Positions 1-5,936 are shown, counted from the stretch's first letter. The stretch is 7,606 nt of DNA from Spirochaetaceae bacterium (GCA_031280455.1 JAITGR010000157.1:1-7606), one strand, 5' to 3'. The notes: generated by a model not told the origin, from the letters alone. Numbers and translations are program-made.

Positions 1-50
1 CTGGTGGCAGCGGCATTGTTATTGTGCGCTTCCCCTACACCGCGCCGTAA
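1..50 (+). CDS. C-terminal end of a glycine-rich protein (partial)
   Basis: Reading from base 3, 15 codons translate as GGSGIVIVRFPYTAP and end at TAA (48-50). A Gly-Gly-Ser-Gly-Ile-Val-Ile-Val-Arg ending is typical of the last beta strand of glycine-rich modules at the C-terminus of bacterial surface or phage-tail-like proteins, often paired with InlB-type repeats. The next gene on the same strand also ends in a glycine-rich domain, so the two are probably members of a family of surface proteins, although they close with different final strands (IVIVRF here, AKIKYV there). The rest of the gene lies before the window, so start, size and localisation cannot be judged. Family assignment rests on only 15 residues. 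Confidence 0.6.
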   Translation, partial: GGSGIVIVRFPYTAP

Positions 51-63
51 CCAAAAACGCCGC

Positions 64-109
64 GCCGATATACCAAAGCGAGGCGAACGCTCCGCCCCGG
101 TATATCGGC
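64..109. repeat. 11-bp perfect inverted repeat after the partial gene
   Basis: GCCGATATACC (64-74) is the exact reverse complement of GGTATATCGGC (99-109). The 24-nt loop can form a second short stem, AGCG (77-80) with CGCT (88-91), or alternatively GGCG (82-85) with CGCC (93-96). It begins 14 nt after the stop codon of the upstream gene. There is no T-tract on either side, so it is not a canonical intrinsic terminator. It may protect the mRNA 3' end or be a dispersed palindrome. Confidence 0.55.
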
Positions 110-148
110 AACCCCTCGCCCCCTCGCCAGTCAAATTTTGTTCATTAG

Positions 149-180
149 AGCTGTTCTGAAACTTCAGTTTTAGAACAGCT
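149..180. repeat. long hairpin A, near-perfect 15-bp stem
   Basis: AGCTGTTCTGAAACT (149-163) pairs with AGTTTTAGAACAGCT (166-180). The only non-Watson-Crick position is a G158-T171 wobble, and the nominal loop is 2 nt, so the last pair must open in RNA. No T-tract follows. It is a structural sibling of the hairpin at 244-280, differing from it by paired (compensatory) changes. It is either part of a dispersed intergenic repeat or of a structured RNA. Confidence 0.65.
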
Positions 181-192
181 TCCGATTAAAAA

Positions 193-242
193 TGCATGTT
201 TCGTCGGACTTTAGTCCGCAGGCTTTAGCCTGAGAAACTGCA
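193..242. repeat. REP-like double mini-palindrome in a three-way-junction fold
   Basis: Two adjacent mini-hairpins share a TTTA loop: CGGAC-TTTA-GTCCG (205-218) and CAGGC-TTTA-GCCTG (219-232). They are enclosed by an outer stem, TGCA (193-196) plus GTTTC (198-202) pairing with GAAAC (234-238) plus TGCA (239-242), with T197 bulged. The result is a three-way junction. Paired short palindromes with a CTTTAG/CTAAAG core resemble the REP elements mobilised by RAYT transposases in many genomes. That resemblance is from general knowledge, and no RAYT gene is present here. Confidence 0.6.
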
Positions 243-243
243 A

Positions 244-303
244 GACTTGTTCCGAAACCAACCGGGTTTTGGAACAAGTCTATTTGCCCTTTTTTTTATT
301 TTT
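244..303 (+). terminator. long hairpin B followed by a T-rich tract; possible terminator
   Basis: GACTTGTTCCGAAACC (244-259) pairs with GGTTTTGGAACAAGTC (265-280) over 16 bp, with one G254-T270 wobble and a 5-nt loop. A run of eight T (290-297) and further T-rich sequence follow, but only after a 9-nt gap (281-289). This is looser than a textbook intrinsic terminator. It could stop transcription arriving from the upstream glycine-rich gene, or it may simply be the second arm of the repeat cluster that starts at 149. Confidence 0.45.
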
Positions 304-312
304 TAGTATTTT
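284..312 (+). promoter_or_regulatory. weak sigma-70-type promoter candidate
   Basis: TTGCCC (284-289) and TATTTT (307-312) match the -35 and -10 consensus at 4 of 6 positions each, with a 17-nt spacer that is almost entirely T. This would start transcription near 319, about 27 nt before the lipoprotein ATG. The match is modest and the T-rich tract overlaps the possible terminator, so this is only the best candidate in the gap. Confidence 0.25.
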
Positions 313-320
313 TTAATCCG

Positions 321-349
321 AAAGGAATTTCTTGGGTGTAATTGTATGA
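321..349 (+). promoter_or_regulatory. ribosome-binding region with possible 5-codon leader ORF
   Basis: The only purine-rich SD-like sequence, AAAGGAA (321-327), lies 18 nt before the ATG at 346, too far for normal use. It is well placed (4 nt) for TTG at 332, which opens a 5-codon frame (TTG GGT GTA ATT GTA) ending at TGA 347-349. That stop overlaps the lipoprotein ATG as ATGA, the classic arrangement for translational coupling. The alternative is weak direct initiation using GGGTG (334-338). Confidence 0.25.
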
Positions 350-3300
350 ATTTGTTGAAGACGCAAGGCGAACTTGCAAAAAAATTAGGATGGGCGCTGA
401 CGGCGTTTTTGTGCGCGGGACTGCTGTTTTCGTGCAAGGCGGAGGTAATGTCGGCCTCCCCCATGGAAAGCGATACCGGCGCGAAACTGGAGCCGGAGCT
501 TGTTACCTACACGGTAACATTCGACCCCAACGGCGGGGAATTTACCGGCAGCGAAACCGGCGTGCGGACGGCGGAAGCCGGAAAAACCGTCAGTTTTCCC
601 GCCGCCCCCACACTGGACGGCTACACGCTTGCCGGCTGGTTCGACGCCCCGCACGAGCGCCTGGATTGGGACGGAACGCCGCCGTCCAGCGGCCGCTTCG
701 CCGTGAACACCAAGATAAACGCCGATGTAACCATGTACGCGCTCTGGAAGGCCGTGCCGGTCGATTCATACACCATCACTTTTTTGCAGTACGAAGGCGG
801 GGATATTGTGCAGACTGGCTATGTGTACCCCAAAGATTACTACAAATACACCCAAAGCCTGCCGCCGGTCGGTGTCCGCGAGCATTACAGCTCGGACGGC
901 GCATGGTGGACGGCGGCGCAGGACGGCGAACTATTTGACCCCGCCGTTCCTGTTATGGAAAACATAACGTTGTACGCGCACTGGCTGCCGGAAACCTACG
1001 ACATCTACTACTGGCGGAATGACGAGCGCGGCATTTATTCAAAAAACACCGTGAGCTTTCCGGTAACCGAGGTCCTGCTGCCGCTGGTTCCGTCCCGCGA
1101 CGGGTATGCGTTCCAGGGGTGGTATACAGAAAAACTGAACGACCTGCGCCACGACCTTGTATACAACGACCCCACGCCTACGGAAAATAGATTTACGCCG
1201 CAAAGTCCGGTAAGCGGAGACATGCATATCTGGGCGCTCTGGAAGGTGGTGCCGCCGGATGCGTACATCGTTACCTACCTGGCGTACGACAACTACGTTC
1301 TCCAGACCGACGCGGCGCGCTTTGCCGACGGCTACAAGGTTGCTTCCGCGCCGCCGCCGGTTCCCGCCCGCGCGCACTATACCTGCGACGGCAAATGGTA
1401 CACCAGCGACGGCCAGGAGTTTACGGCCAATACCGTGTTGAGCGCGAACACAACGGTTTCGCCGCAGTGGGTCGGAAACCGCTATACCGTCCGGTTTATG
1501 GAAAACAACGTGGACGAGACAGTCTGGCAGACGCGGGAAATACAGTACCCAGTCAACACACTCGGCTCCGCGTTCCCGCAGACCGCGCCGAATCGCCCGC
1601 ACTACAGCGCCGACGAGCACTGGTGGACGCAAAAAGCGGGCGGCAGTGTCTTTAACGCGGGCACCGTAATTACCGGCAATATCGCCGTGTACAAACACTG
1701 GGTAGGCAGCGCGTACACCGTCCGCTTCCTCGGCGCGACCGACAGCTCCCCCCAGCAGCCGGTCGACCTGGTACCGGCCAGGACGGCGCGGTATCCGCTG
1801 GACAGCCTAAACCCGCCCACAATAGCGCTGCCGGGCGTTCACGAAATAGCGGCGCGCGGCCATTACACCTTCAGCGGCCTTTGGTGGACAGCCGCCGCGG
1901 GCGGATCGGTGTGGGCGGCGTCAGCGCCGGTTACCGCCGACACGACGTTGTACATCCACTGGACACCCAACACCTACACCGTAGTCTTTAACGGCAACGG
2001 CGGCAGCCCCGCGTCAAGCTCGGCAAGCGTTACCTACCCCGCCTCGGCAGTGCCCCTTCCGGCGTATCCGGTGCGGAACAACTATGTATTTGCCGGTTGG
2101 ACGTACACAAAAGCGGGCAAAACAAAAACATTTACCGGCGGCGGTGTCGATTCAAACCTGACCGTTACCGCGAAATGGGTTGCCAAAGACAACGCGCAAA
2201 CCATTCTTAACGAATACGACAATTCCGCCGCGGAAACAAACGATAAAATGACTTCCGGCGGGGCATACCAGGACGATTTTGTCGTTGGCAGCGGCGATTA
2301 CACCGGCCCGTTGCAGGGCGCTGACGCGGCGCGGGAGCTCAAGGAAAAACTCGAACTGGCGTCGCAGCTGCGGCAGGGGACAACGACCACGCAGACAGTT
2401 CAGGTTGAAGGCGGCTCGCAGACAATTACCATAACCGAATACGATTACGCCGCGCTTAATCTGGTAAAACAGGAAATAGAAGACTTGCTGGAAAACAACC
2501 CCGCAATTCGGGGAACGTTCGCGGCAACCGAACATTCGCTCAATTATACCGGCAGCCGCCAGTCGGTAACCGTTATGAACGGCGGCGTTTACGAAATTGA
2601 ACTGTGGGGCGCTTCCGGCGGACACATCTGGTCTAAAAACGACAAAACGGCGCTTGGCGGCAGGGGCGGTTACACCAAAGGCCGCGTCCGGCTGAACGCG
2701 GGCGACGTGCTTAAGTTTTACGTCGGCCAGGAAGGGTTCGGCACGGCGCGGTACAACGGCGGCAGTTTCCAGAAAATAACGAACTTTAGCGCGGAAGGCG
2801 CGGGCGTGGGCTACCAGTCCGGCCACAAAGGCGGCTGGAACGGTGGCGGCAAGGGCGGCGCTTCGTACGGCGGTGATTACGCCGGCGGTTCCGGCGGCGG
2901 CGGCGCGACCGATGTGCGCTTTGTCGGCACCTACAGCGCCAACAAAAACGATGCCGGTACATTTGCCCAGCGCATAATGGCCGCCGCCGGCGGCGGCGGC
3001 GCCGCCCAGTCGGCCTCGTACAACGGCGGCTGGCCGGGGCTGGCCGGCGGCAACGCCGGCGCGAACGGCATACGCAAGGGCAACGTACAAACAGGCGGCG
3101 CGCGCGCCGGCGGGTTAAGCGCCCTGGCCGCCCTCGACCTGACAGGCGGCGTAAAGACCAGCGGCAGCAAACTGGGCGACGGCGGCAACGCGGCAAACGG
3201 CAGCAGCGGCGCGGCCTACGAAGGCCCCGGCGGCGGTGGCGGCGGCTACTACGGCGGCGAAAGCATCGCCACCACACCCTCGACGGAGTTCACCTCCAGC

Positions 3301-3420
3301 GGCGCGGGCGGGTCCTCGTGGATAGATGCCAGCCGCTTTACCGGCGACGCCTGGCGCGTTATCGACCTAAACAGCTCGCTGGGGAACGGGCGGGCAAAAA
3401 TTAAATACGTTTCAAATTAA
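346..3420 (+). CDS. InlB B-repeat surface lipoprotein with C-terminal ALK/LTK-like glycine-rich domain
   Basis: This is a 1024-residue predicted exported lipoprotein. Residues 1-30 are a basic n-region (K5, K12, K13), a hydrophobic core and lipobox L27-F-S-C30, so Cys30 should be lipidated. Seven InlB/Listeria-Bacteroides-type repeats follow, at about 54-135, 141-213, 217-300, 306-375, 379-452, 456-539 and 543-611. Each starts with a Y-x-[VI] strand and closes on a W (ALW, AHW, AKW). The linker 612-731 carries two predicted helices (about 660-677 and 700-717). From about 732 to the end lies a glycine-rich domain with YEIELWGASGG (749-759), VGQEG, GGGGATDVRF (850-859), RIMAAAGGGG (876-885), GGGGGGYYGGE (962-972) and GAGGSSWI (986-993). 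This block order matches the glycine-rich domain of ALK/LTK receptors. The likely role is adhesion or another surface interaction, but no ligand can be named. ATG 346 is chosen because no in-frame start precedes it and it gives a complete signal peptide. Repeats and lipobox are secure; the ALK-like call is from motif memory. Confidence 0.88.
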   Translation: MNLLKTQGELAKKLGWALTAFLCAGLLFSCKAEVMSASPMESDTGAKLEPELVTYTVTFDPNGGEFTGSETGVRTAEAGKTVSFPAAPTLDGYTLAGWFDAPHERLDWDGTPPSSGRFAVNTKINADVTMYALWKAVPVDSYTITFLQYEGGDIVQTGYVYPKDYYKYTQSLPPVGVREHYSSDGAWWTAAQDGELFDPAVPVMENITLYAHWLPETYDIYYWRNDERGIYSKNTVSFPVTEVLLPLVPSRDGYAFQGWYTEKLNDLRHDLVYNDPTPTENRFTPQSPVSGDMHIWALWKVVPPDAYIVTYLAYDNYVLQTDAARFADGYKVASAPPPVPARAHYTCDGKWYTSDGQEFTANTVLSANTTVSPQWVGNRYTVRFMENNVDETVWQTREIQYPVNTLGSAFPQTAPNRPHYSADEHWWTQKAGGSVFNAGTVITGNIAVYKHWVGSAYTVRFLGATDSSPQQPVDLVPARTARYPLDSLNPPTIALPGVHEIAARGHYTFSGLWWTAAAGGSVWAASAPVTADTTLYIHWTPNTYTVVFNGNGGSPASSSASVTYPASAVPLPAYPVRNNYVFAGWTYTKAGKTKTFTGGGVDSNLTVTAKWVAKDNAQTILNEYDNSAAETNDKMTSGGAYQDDFVVGSGDYTGPLQGADAARELKEKLELASQLRQGTTTTQTVQVEGGSQTITITEYDYAALNLVKQEIEDLLENNPAIRGTFAATEHSLNYTGSRQSVTVMNGGVYEIELWGASGGHIWSKNDKTALGGRGGYTKGRVRLNAGDVLKFYVGQEGFGTARYNGGSFQKITNFSAEGAGVGYQSGHKGGWNGGGKGGASYGGDYAGGSGGGGATDVRFVGTYSANKNDAGTFAQRIMAAAGGGGAAQSASYNGGWPGLAGGNAGANGIRKGNVQTGGARAGGLSALAALDLTGGVKTSGSKLGDGGNAANGSSGAAYEGPGGGGGGYYGGESIATTPSTEFTSSGAGGSSWIDASRFTGDAWRVIDLNSSLGNGRAKIKYVSN

Positions 3421-3493
3421 ACCACGGAAGGCACGGAAACCACGCGGAAAGAGACTGCAATTTCCGTGTCCTTTCCGTGTTTTTCCGTGGTTT
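3419..3493. repeat. 75-bp palindromic element made of CACGGAA / TTCCGTG units
   Basis: AAACCACGGAA (3419-3429) is the perfect reverse complement of TTCCGTGGTTT (3483-3493). Inside, CACGGAAA (3432-3439) pairs with TTTCCGTG (3472-3479), and GGAAA (3446-3450) with TTTCC (3461-3465), extended by CAC (3441-3443) with GTG (3466-3468). The left arm has three CACG(n)GAA units starting at 3423, 3432 and 3441, and the right arm has three TTTCCGTG units at 3461, 3472 and 3482. The element starts inside the TAA stop of the lipoprotein gene. It resembles dispersed CACGGAA-type intergenic repeats seen in several phyla. It could also protect the mRNA 3' end. Confidence 0.75.
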
Positions 3494-3514
3494 GTTTTAC
3501 GCGATGCGCAATCA

Positions 3515-3541
3515 GCGTTGCCCTAACGCGGCCTGCCGCGT
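3515..3541. repeat. two overlapping small hairpins
   Basis: GCGTT (3515-3519) can pair with AACGC (3525-3529), and ACGCGG (3526-3531) can pair with CCGCGT (3536-3541). The two stems share bases and are mutually exclusive. In GC-rich sequence such short stems arise easily. No function is assigned. Confidence 0.25.
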
Positions 3542-3551
3542 GCGCCGCCGC

Positions 3552-3592
3552 AAAAAAAACGCTTTGGGACTCTCGCCCCAAAGCGTTTTTTT
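3552..3592. terminator. bidirectional intrinsic terminator between convergent genes
   Basis: The stem CGCTTTGGG (3560-3568) pairs with CCCAAAGCG (3577-3585) over 9 bp with an 8-nt loop. It is flanked by eight A (3552-3559) on the left and seven T (3586-3592) on the right. The + strand reads stem then T7, terminating the lipoprotein transcript. The - strand reads stem then T8, terminating glnN, whose stop codon is 19 nt upstream of the hairpin's flank. The symmetry fits a shared terminator for two convergent genes. Confidence 0.93.
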
Positions 3593-3610
3593 GTCTACAG
3601 TGGTTTAGTG

Positions 3611-5734
3611 CTACAACTTAAAAAGCATATCGTCGTAGCCAGGATACGGCCATTCAGTTTTGGCGCTGATTTTTTCCAGCGCGTCCGCGCGTACCCGCAC
3701 CGCCTCCATAGCCGGCTTCACTTTTTCGTAATACATCTTTGCCTGCGCAAAATAATCCTCCGTTTGCTGGGCGGCAGCCAGCGCGCTCTCCAGCCGTGCC
3801 GCCTCCTCGTACAACTCGCCGGCAAGCTCGGCAAGTTTTTTCGCGCGCTTTTCCTGCGGAGCGCTCACCGCGTGAATCCCCGCCAGCGCCGCCGCGTCCC
3901 GCGCAAGATTTGCCGCGTATTTGGTAACCGCCGGAAAAATCCCGCGCCGCGCCATGTCAATCGTAACACCCGCCTCAATATTCAACTGTTTAGCGTATTT
4001 TTCCAGATAAATGTGGTAGCGGCTTTCGGACTCCTCTTTTGTAAAGACTTTGTGGCTTTCAAAAAGATTGATAACCTCCGGCGTAATGAGCACCGAAAGC
4101 GCGTCCGGCGCGTTCTTTATATTCGCCAGCCCGCGCCGCTCGGCCTCCTTAACCCATTCGTCGCTGTACCCGTTGCCGTTAAACACAACACGCCGGTGCT
4201 TGGCGTACGATTCTTTGATAATCTGCGTAATCGCGCTGTTTTTGTCCGCCGCTTTCTCCAGCGTATCGGCAAATTCGCGCAGAACCTGGGCAACCGCGGT
4301 GTTCAAATAGGTGTTTGGCGTCGCAATGCTCTGCGAGGAGCCGACCATGCGGAATTCAAACTTGTTGCCGGTAAACGCGAACGGACTGGTGCGGTTACGG
4401 TCGGACACATCCTTAGGCAGCGCCGGCAGACTGGTAACCCCAAGCTGAATAGTCCCCCCCTCAGTGTGCTTACTCGACTTTCCATCGGCAATGTTGTCAA
4501 AAATCTCCGTCAGCGGGCCGCCAAAGAAAATTGAAACAATAGCCGGCGGCGCTTCGTTCGCGCCAAGCCTATGCTCGTTCCCGCTGGTCGCCACCGAGGA
4601 GCGCAGCAGCAGCGCGTACCGGTCGACCGCCTCGACAACCGCCGTCGCAAACAGCAAAAAGCGCGCGTTCGATTCGGGATTTTCGCCCGGCTCAAAAAGA
4701 TTCACCCCGTCGTCCGTTGCCATAGACCAGTTATTGTGCTTACCGCTGCCATTCACACCGGCAAACGGCTTTTCGTGCAGCAGCGCCTCCAGCCCGTGGC
4801 GGCGAGCGACCGTGTGCAGCGTTTCCATAATAACCTGATTCGCGTCGACCGCCGCCGTCGTGCAGCTATAAATCGGCGCGATTTCAAACTGATTCGGCGC
4901 GACCTCGTTGTGCTGCGTTTTAGCCGGAATACCCAGCTTCCACAATTCGTAGTTTAACTCGCGCATAAACGCGGCCACCCGCTCCTTAATCGAGCCAAAA
5001 TAGTGGTCTTCCATTTCCTGCCCTTTCGCCGGCATGGAACCAAACACCGTGCGGCCTGTCAAAAGCAAATCCGGCCGCCGGTAGTAAAACGCGCGGTCAA
5101 TCAGAAAATACTCCTGTTCAGGCCCGACCGTCGTAATCACCCGCTTTACCCCGGTGTACCCCAGCGCGTGCAGCACACGCAGCGCCTCCTTGTTCAGCGA
5201 GTCCATGGCGCGCAAAAGCGGCACCTTTTTATCCAGCGCCTGGCCGTAGTAACTGATAAACGCCGTTGGAATGCACAACGTTGTACCCGTCGAATCCTGC
5301 TTTAGAAAAGCCGGACTGGTAACATCCCAGGCCGTATACCCGCGCGCCTCAAACGTAGCCCGCAGGCCGCCGGAAGGAAAACTGGACGCGTCCGGCTCGC
5401 CCTTAATCAACTCTTTGCCGGAAAATTCCATAATAACCGTACCGTCGCCCGCCGGCGAAATAAACGAATCGTGCTTTTCCGCGGTAAGGCCGGTAAGCGG
5501 ATGAAACCAGTGCGTGTAGTGGGACGCGCCCCTGGAAATAGCCCAGTCCCGCATAGCCGCCGCGACCACCTCCGCCGCCTCCAGCGTCAACTCCTTCTCG
5601 CCCGCCTGCACCGACAAAATCTCGCGGTAAATGTTTTTAGGCAGCAACTCCCGCATCAGGGAATTAGAAAAACAATTCGAGCCGTAAATTTCGGCAATCG
5701 GCGTTTTTGTAAAATCAATCGTGTTTTCACTCAT
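3611..5734 (-). CDS. glnN: type III glutamine synthetase (GSIII)
   Basis: Cytoplasmic ligase making glutamine from glutamate, ammonia and ATP, the entry step of ammonia assimilation. At 707 residues it has the length of GSIII (about 700), far above GSI/GSII. Visible signatures are FPSGGLRATFEARGYTAWD (119-137), GPEQEYF (204-210, metal-binding Glu206/Glu208), HNEVAPNQFEIAP (275-287, Glu277 and Glu284), the ATP-site KPFAGVNGSGKHNNWS (322-337, His333), GNEHRLGANEAPP (385-397, Arg389), NRTSPFAFTGNKFEFR (447-462) and the terminal EWPYPGYDDML (694-704). All expected catalytic residues appear present, so it should be active. The family forms large double-ring oligomers. ATG at 5734 is supported by GGAGGT 5 nt upstream. 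It stands alone behind its own sigma-54-type promoter and ends before a bidirectional terminator. It lies downstream of a GlnH/GlnP-like transporter on the same strand. A G7 run (C7 on +, 4454-4460) lies in the coding sequence. Confidence 0.97.
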   Translation of the reverse strand: MSENTIDFTKTPIAEIYGSNCFSNSLMRELLPKNIYREILSVQAGEKELTLEAAEVVAAAMRDWAISRGASHYTHWFHPLTGLTAEKHDSFISPAGDGTVIMEFSGKELIKGEPDASSFPSGGLRATFEARGYTAWDVTSPAFLKQDSTGTTLCIPTAFISYYGQALDKKVPLLRAMDSLNKEALRVLHALGYTGVKRVITTVGPEQEYFLIDRAFYYRRPDLLLTGRTVFGSMPAKGQEMEDHYFGSIKERVAAFMRELNYELWKLGIPAKTQHNEVAPNQFEIAPIYSCTTAAVDANQVIMETLHTVARRHGLEALLHEKPFAGVNGSGKHNNWSMATDDGVNLFEPGENPESNARFLLFATAVVEAVDRYALLLRSSVATSGNEHRLGANEAPPAIVSIFFGGPLTEIFDNIADGKSSKHTEGGTIQLGVTSLPALPKDVSDRNRTSPFAFTGNKFEFRMVGSSQSIATPNTYLNTAVAQVLREFADTLEKAADKNSAITQIIKESYAKHRRVVFNGNGYSDEWVKEAERRGLANIKNAPDALSVLITPEVINLFESHKVFTKEESESRYHIYLEKYAKQLNIEAGVTIDMARRGIFPAVTKYAANLARDAAALAGIHAVSAPQEKRAKKLAELAGELYEEAARLESALAAAQQTEDYFAQAKMYYEKVKPAMEAVRVRADALEKISAKTEWPYPGYDDMLFKL

Positions 5735-5739
5735 AGTGA

Positions 5740-5745
5740 ACCTCC
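5740..5745 (-). promoter_or_regulatory. strong ribosome-binding site of glnN
   Basis: On the - strand GGAGGT lies 5 nt before ATG 5734. It is a near-perfect complement of the 16S 3' end and fixes the glnN start. Confidence 0.9.
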
Positions 5746-5769
5746 GTAATAGTGTATGTAATCATATAA

Positions 5770-5784
5770 GCACAAAGCGTGCCA
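5770..5784 (-). promoter_or_regulatory. sigma-54 (RpoN) -24/-12 promoter of glnN
   Basis: The - strand reads TGGCACGCTTTGTGC, preceded by another T. The RpoN consensus is TGGCAC-N5-TTGC. The match is exact except G for the first T of TTGC, and the critical GG and GC doublets have the correct spacing. The -12 GC is at 5771-5770, which predicts transcription start near 5759, about 25 nt before the glnN ATG and upstream of its ribosome-binding site. No convincing sigma-70 pair with correct spacing competes here (TTGGCA and TATGAT are only 13 nt apart). RpoN control is well known for glutamine synthetase genes in other bacteria, and spirochaetes of the Treponema group encode RpoN. Confidence 0.75.
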
Positions 5785-5800
5785 AGAATAGCAAGATATG

Positions 5801-5829
5801 GGCGCATTTGCGCCGCGAGTACGCGCCGC
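5801..5829. promoter_or_regulatory. palindromes just upstream of the sigma-54 promoter
   Basis: GGCGCA-TT-TGCGCC (5801-5814) is a perfect 14-bp inverted repeat, followed at once by CGCG-AGTA-CGCG (5814-5825). GCGCCGC also occurs twice in direct orientation (5810-5816 and 5823-5829), 13 nt apart. Their centres are about -49 and -61 from the predicted glnN start. They could be operator sites, but GC-rich chance palindromes are possible. Confidence 0.35.
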
Positions 5830-5851
5830 AAACCGGGCTTTCCGTTCCAAT

Positions 5852-5881
5852 CTTTTTACCGGCCTCGCGGCCAGCAAAAAG
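5852..5881. promoter_or_regulatory. 30-bp interrupted inverted repeat, candidate activator site
   Basis: CTTTTT (5852-5857) mirrors AAAAAG (5876-5881), and between them GGCC-TCGC-GGCC (5861-5872) forms a second symmetric core. The T-runs precede the stem on both strands, so it does not read as a terminator. Its centre is about 108 bp upstream of the predicted glnN start, the usual distance for an enhancer bound by a sigma-54 activator. No specific activator consensus is recognised. Confidence 0.35.
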
Positions 5882-5910
5882 TATTTTCACTGCAATCCCT
5901 TGCGCGGCTT

Positions 5911-5936
5911 AAAAAAAGGCCGGCGCGCAAACCGGC
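5911..5936 (-). terminator. intrinsic terminator of the transporter genes
   Basis: On the - strand GCCGG (5936-5932), an 8-nt loop and CCGGC (5923-5919) are followed by C and then seven T (5917-5911). It lies 66 nt after the permease stop and separates the transporter transcript from glnN. The left arm can also pair with GCCGCCGG (5952-5959 on +) in a competing stem, with an AGC bulge. Confidence 0.7.

Noticed and set aside
342..938. 198-codon + frame starting at TTG 342, overlapping the lipoprotein start
   Set aside because: Arg/Gly-rich frame-shifted translation of the lipoprotein gene; the 346 frame has the signal peptide and repeats.
1039..1698. 219-codon antisense frame within the InlB-repeat region
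   Set aside because: Composition reflects the sense repeats; there is no start context and no domain resemblance.
2152..3090. Long antisense open frame (312 codons, - strand) across the glycine-rich domain, plus a shorter arginine-rich one at 2786-3277
   Set aside because: Both mirror the GGC/GCC-rich codons of the sense gene, which leave few stops on the other strand. Their products are low-complexity Ala or Arg sequence with no ribosome-binding site.
3498..3545. Possible integron attC site (GCCCTAACG with nearby palindromes)
   Set aside because: The core does not match the RYYYAAC/GTTRRRY pair, and no matching second core or cassette context is present.
3608..4534. 308-codon + strand open frame opposite glnN
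   Set aside because: Basic, Arg-rich translation with no recognisable family. It lies wholly antisense to a secure, motif-rich glutamine synthetase gene.
5766..5785. Sigma-70 promoter TTGGCA ... TATGAT before glnN
   Set aside because: The spacer is only 13 nt, too short for sigma-70; the same bases fit sigma-54 with exact spacing.
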